Shown: positions 48,494 through 49,362 of the stretch, piece by piece
How the letters are laid out: the number at the start of each line of letters is the position of its first letter
Position numbering within the stretch: the first letter of the stretch is position 1
From: an uncultured Alphaproteobacteria bacterium
Lineage (GTDB): Bacteria > Pseudomonadota > Alphaproteobacteria > RF32 > CAG-239
Reading direction: 5' to 3'
Length of the DNA: 49,362 nucleotides
Assembly (NCBI GenBank): GCA_949297415.1
Contig: CASFSV010000052.1
Coordinates: 1 to 49,362 of the forward strand
The notes under the pieces: generated by a model
What the model was told of the DNA's origin: nothing
The model's input: only the letters and a program-made list of their open reading frames with translations
Databases searched by the model: none
Program-made: the position numbers and the translations under genes

Positions 48494-49362
48494 ATGAAAA
48501 TTGCAGTTATAGGTTCCGGTGCGTTGGGCTGTTTGTTTGGTGCAAAGTTTAGTAAAAAACATGATGTTGTTTTATTAACGTATGCCCAGAAAGAGGCAGA
48601 TATTATTAATAAAAATGGTTTGAGTGTTAAAGAAGAAGATGGTTCGGTTGAGCGTTTTAATGAACATGTGAGCGCGTGTGTTACCGGTACTTATGAACAA
48701 CATGTTGATATGGTGGTTATACTTGTTAAAACTCTGCAAACAGAAAATGCTTTACGGCAAAACTTAAAGCTTATCGGCAAGGATACTCTTGTTTTGACAC
48801 TTCAAAATGGATTGGGGAACTTTGAGGCTATTTCTAAATATGTGGATGAAAAACAGCTTGTTTTGGGAACAACAAACCATAATTCTGTATGGTTAAGCGA
48901 AGGAAATGTTTTTCATAGCGGCAGTGGTGTAACAATGATTGGAGGGGCTGATGGGGCTTTTGATAATTTTCAAAAGGTCAAGAAACTCTTTGAGGAATCC
49001 GGTTTTGAAGCTGTTATTTCCGATAATATCGGATATTTACTGTGGAGAAAGTTGTTTGTGAATTTAACGCTTAACTCTTTTACGTATATTACGTTGACTC
49101 CTTTGGGGTTTGTTTCTCAAAATCAATATGCGATGAATTATGTTAAAAATGTTTTGACGGAAGCTGTGTCGGTGGCTCAAGCGGAAGGGCATAATTTTGA
49201 GGTGGATGAAGTGGTTGAGTTTGTTAAAAATGTATCGGCAACGCATTTAAATGGCTATTCGTCAATGTCACAAGACCGCAAAAGGGGAATAAAAACTGAA
49301 ATAGATTGGATTAATGGTGCGGTGGTTAAATTAGCCCGTAAACATAATATTTCAGTTCCGTA
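48494..49362 (+). CDS. panE: 2-dehydropantoate 2-reductase (ketopantoate reductase), 3' end beyond window
   Basis: Open from ATG 48494 (AGAGGTG upstream) to the window edge, about 289 residues so far. MKIAVIGSGALGCLFGAKFS is the GxGxxG NADP-binding strand. ILVKTLQTENAL, LQNGLGN and LLWRKLFVNLTLNSFTYIT (catalytic Lys in W-x-K-L, followed by the N-x-x-x-N-x-x-T region) fit the ApbA/PanE family. HLNGYSSMSQDRKRGIKTEIDWINGAV is the C-terminal substrate helix. It reduces ketopantoate in pantothenate/CoA synthesis; related ketoacid reductases are possible. Only the last residues are missing. Confidence 0.9.
   Translation, partial: MKIAVIGSGALGCLFGAKFSKKHDVVLLTYAQKEADIINKNGLSVKEEDGSVERFNEHVSACVTGTYEQHVDMVVILVKTLQTENALRQNLKLIGKDTLVLTLQNGLGNFEAISKYVDEKQLVLGTTNHNSVWLSEGNVFHSGSGVTMIGGADGAFDNFQKVKKLFEESGFEAVISDNIGYLLWRKLFVNLTLNSFTYITLTPLGFVSQNQYAMNYVKNVLTEAVSVAQAEGHNFEVDEVVEFVKNVSATHLNGYSSMSQDRKRGIKTEIDWINGAVVKLARKHNISVP

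Overview
The window is AT-rich chromosomal DNA of what is most likely a low-GC, anaerobic or microaerobic, probably host-associated alphaproteobacterium. Pointers to the class are an ELM1-family (mitochondrial-fission-type) protein, a DUF465/YdcH protein ending in the usual PNIIA-like tail, two short ribbon-helix-helix proteins of the alphaproteobacterial type, YejAB-type transport genes and a probable rhodoquinone-biosynthesis methyltransferase (RquA). RquA, a flavodiiron protein, a polyferredoxin membrane protein and several flavodoxin-like proteins suggest low-oxygen life. The assignment is inferred from gene content; no rRNA is present.

Layout. 1-5764 looks like an accessory island. It holds the end of an IS200/IS605 transposase, an EamA-like transporter, four soluble hydrolase-like genes in one run (HExxH zincin, EEP phosphoesterase, S41 peptidase, SGNH hydrolase) and a Mpi/Hin-type serine recombinase. 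5785-15821 is mostly housekeeping: a CPA2 antiporter, a DUF4422 glycosyltransferase-like protein, DUF465, phosphofructokinase, YejB and YejA without YejE or YejF, a membrane coiled-coil protein and AccA. 15998-18200 has a tiny Cys/Ser protein with Hsp20, then a degenerate subtilisin-like protein preceded by an overlapping small ORF. 18229-24721 has RquA, an orphan LuxR-type response regulator, RsmE, Cmk, flavodiiron protein, a histidine phosphatase, a rhamnosyltransferase-like protein, tRNA-Arg(CCG), RpmB and tRNA-Pro(GGG).

24930-32066 is a redox and envelope block: Nudix, SIMPL, an exported flavodoxin, TatC-TatA behind a NapH/NapG-like polyferredoxin fusion, an FMN-reductase-like flavoprotein, an exported cupin, a metallophosphoesterase and a divergent MerR regulator. 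Three copies of a MerR-type operator tie the exported flavodoxin and the phosphoesterase-cupin-flavoprotein operon to this regulator. 32081-34878 has a serpin and an unknown gene, each divergent from one of two paralogous ribbon-helix-helix genes. 34902-43998 has an ELM1-family protein, a small exported protein, a lipoprotein, a DnaJ-like chaperone, DUF1349, a TetR-AcrA-AcrB efflux operon and an HD-domain protein.

The most unusual region is 44084-47600. A tRNA-Glu(CTC) gene is followed by six diverged copies of its own 3' end and terminator, spaced about 550-850 bp apart. Each interval carries one small gene (a broken maltose acetyltransferase, small membrane proteins, unknowns) in either orientation. 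This looks like a tRNA-anchored array of small gene modules. The window ends in a DUF378 protein, a small membrane protein and a truncated 2-dehydropantoate 2-reductase gene.
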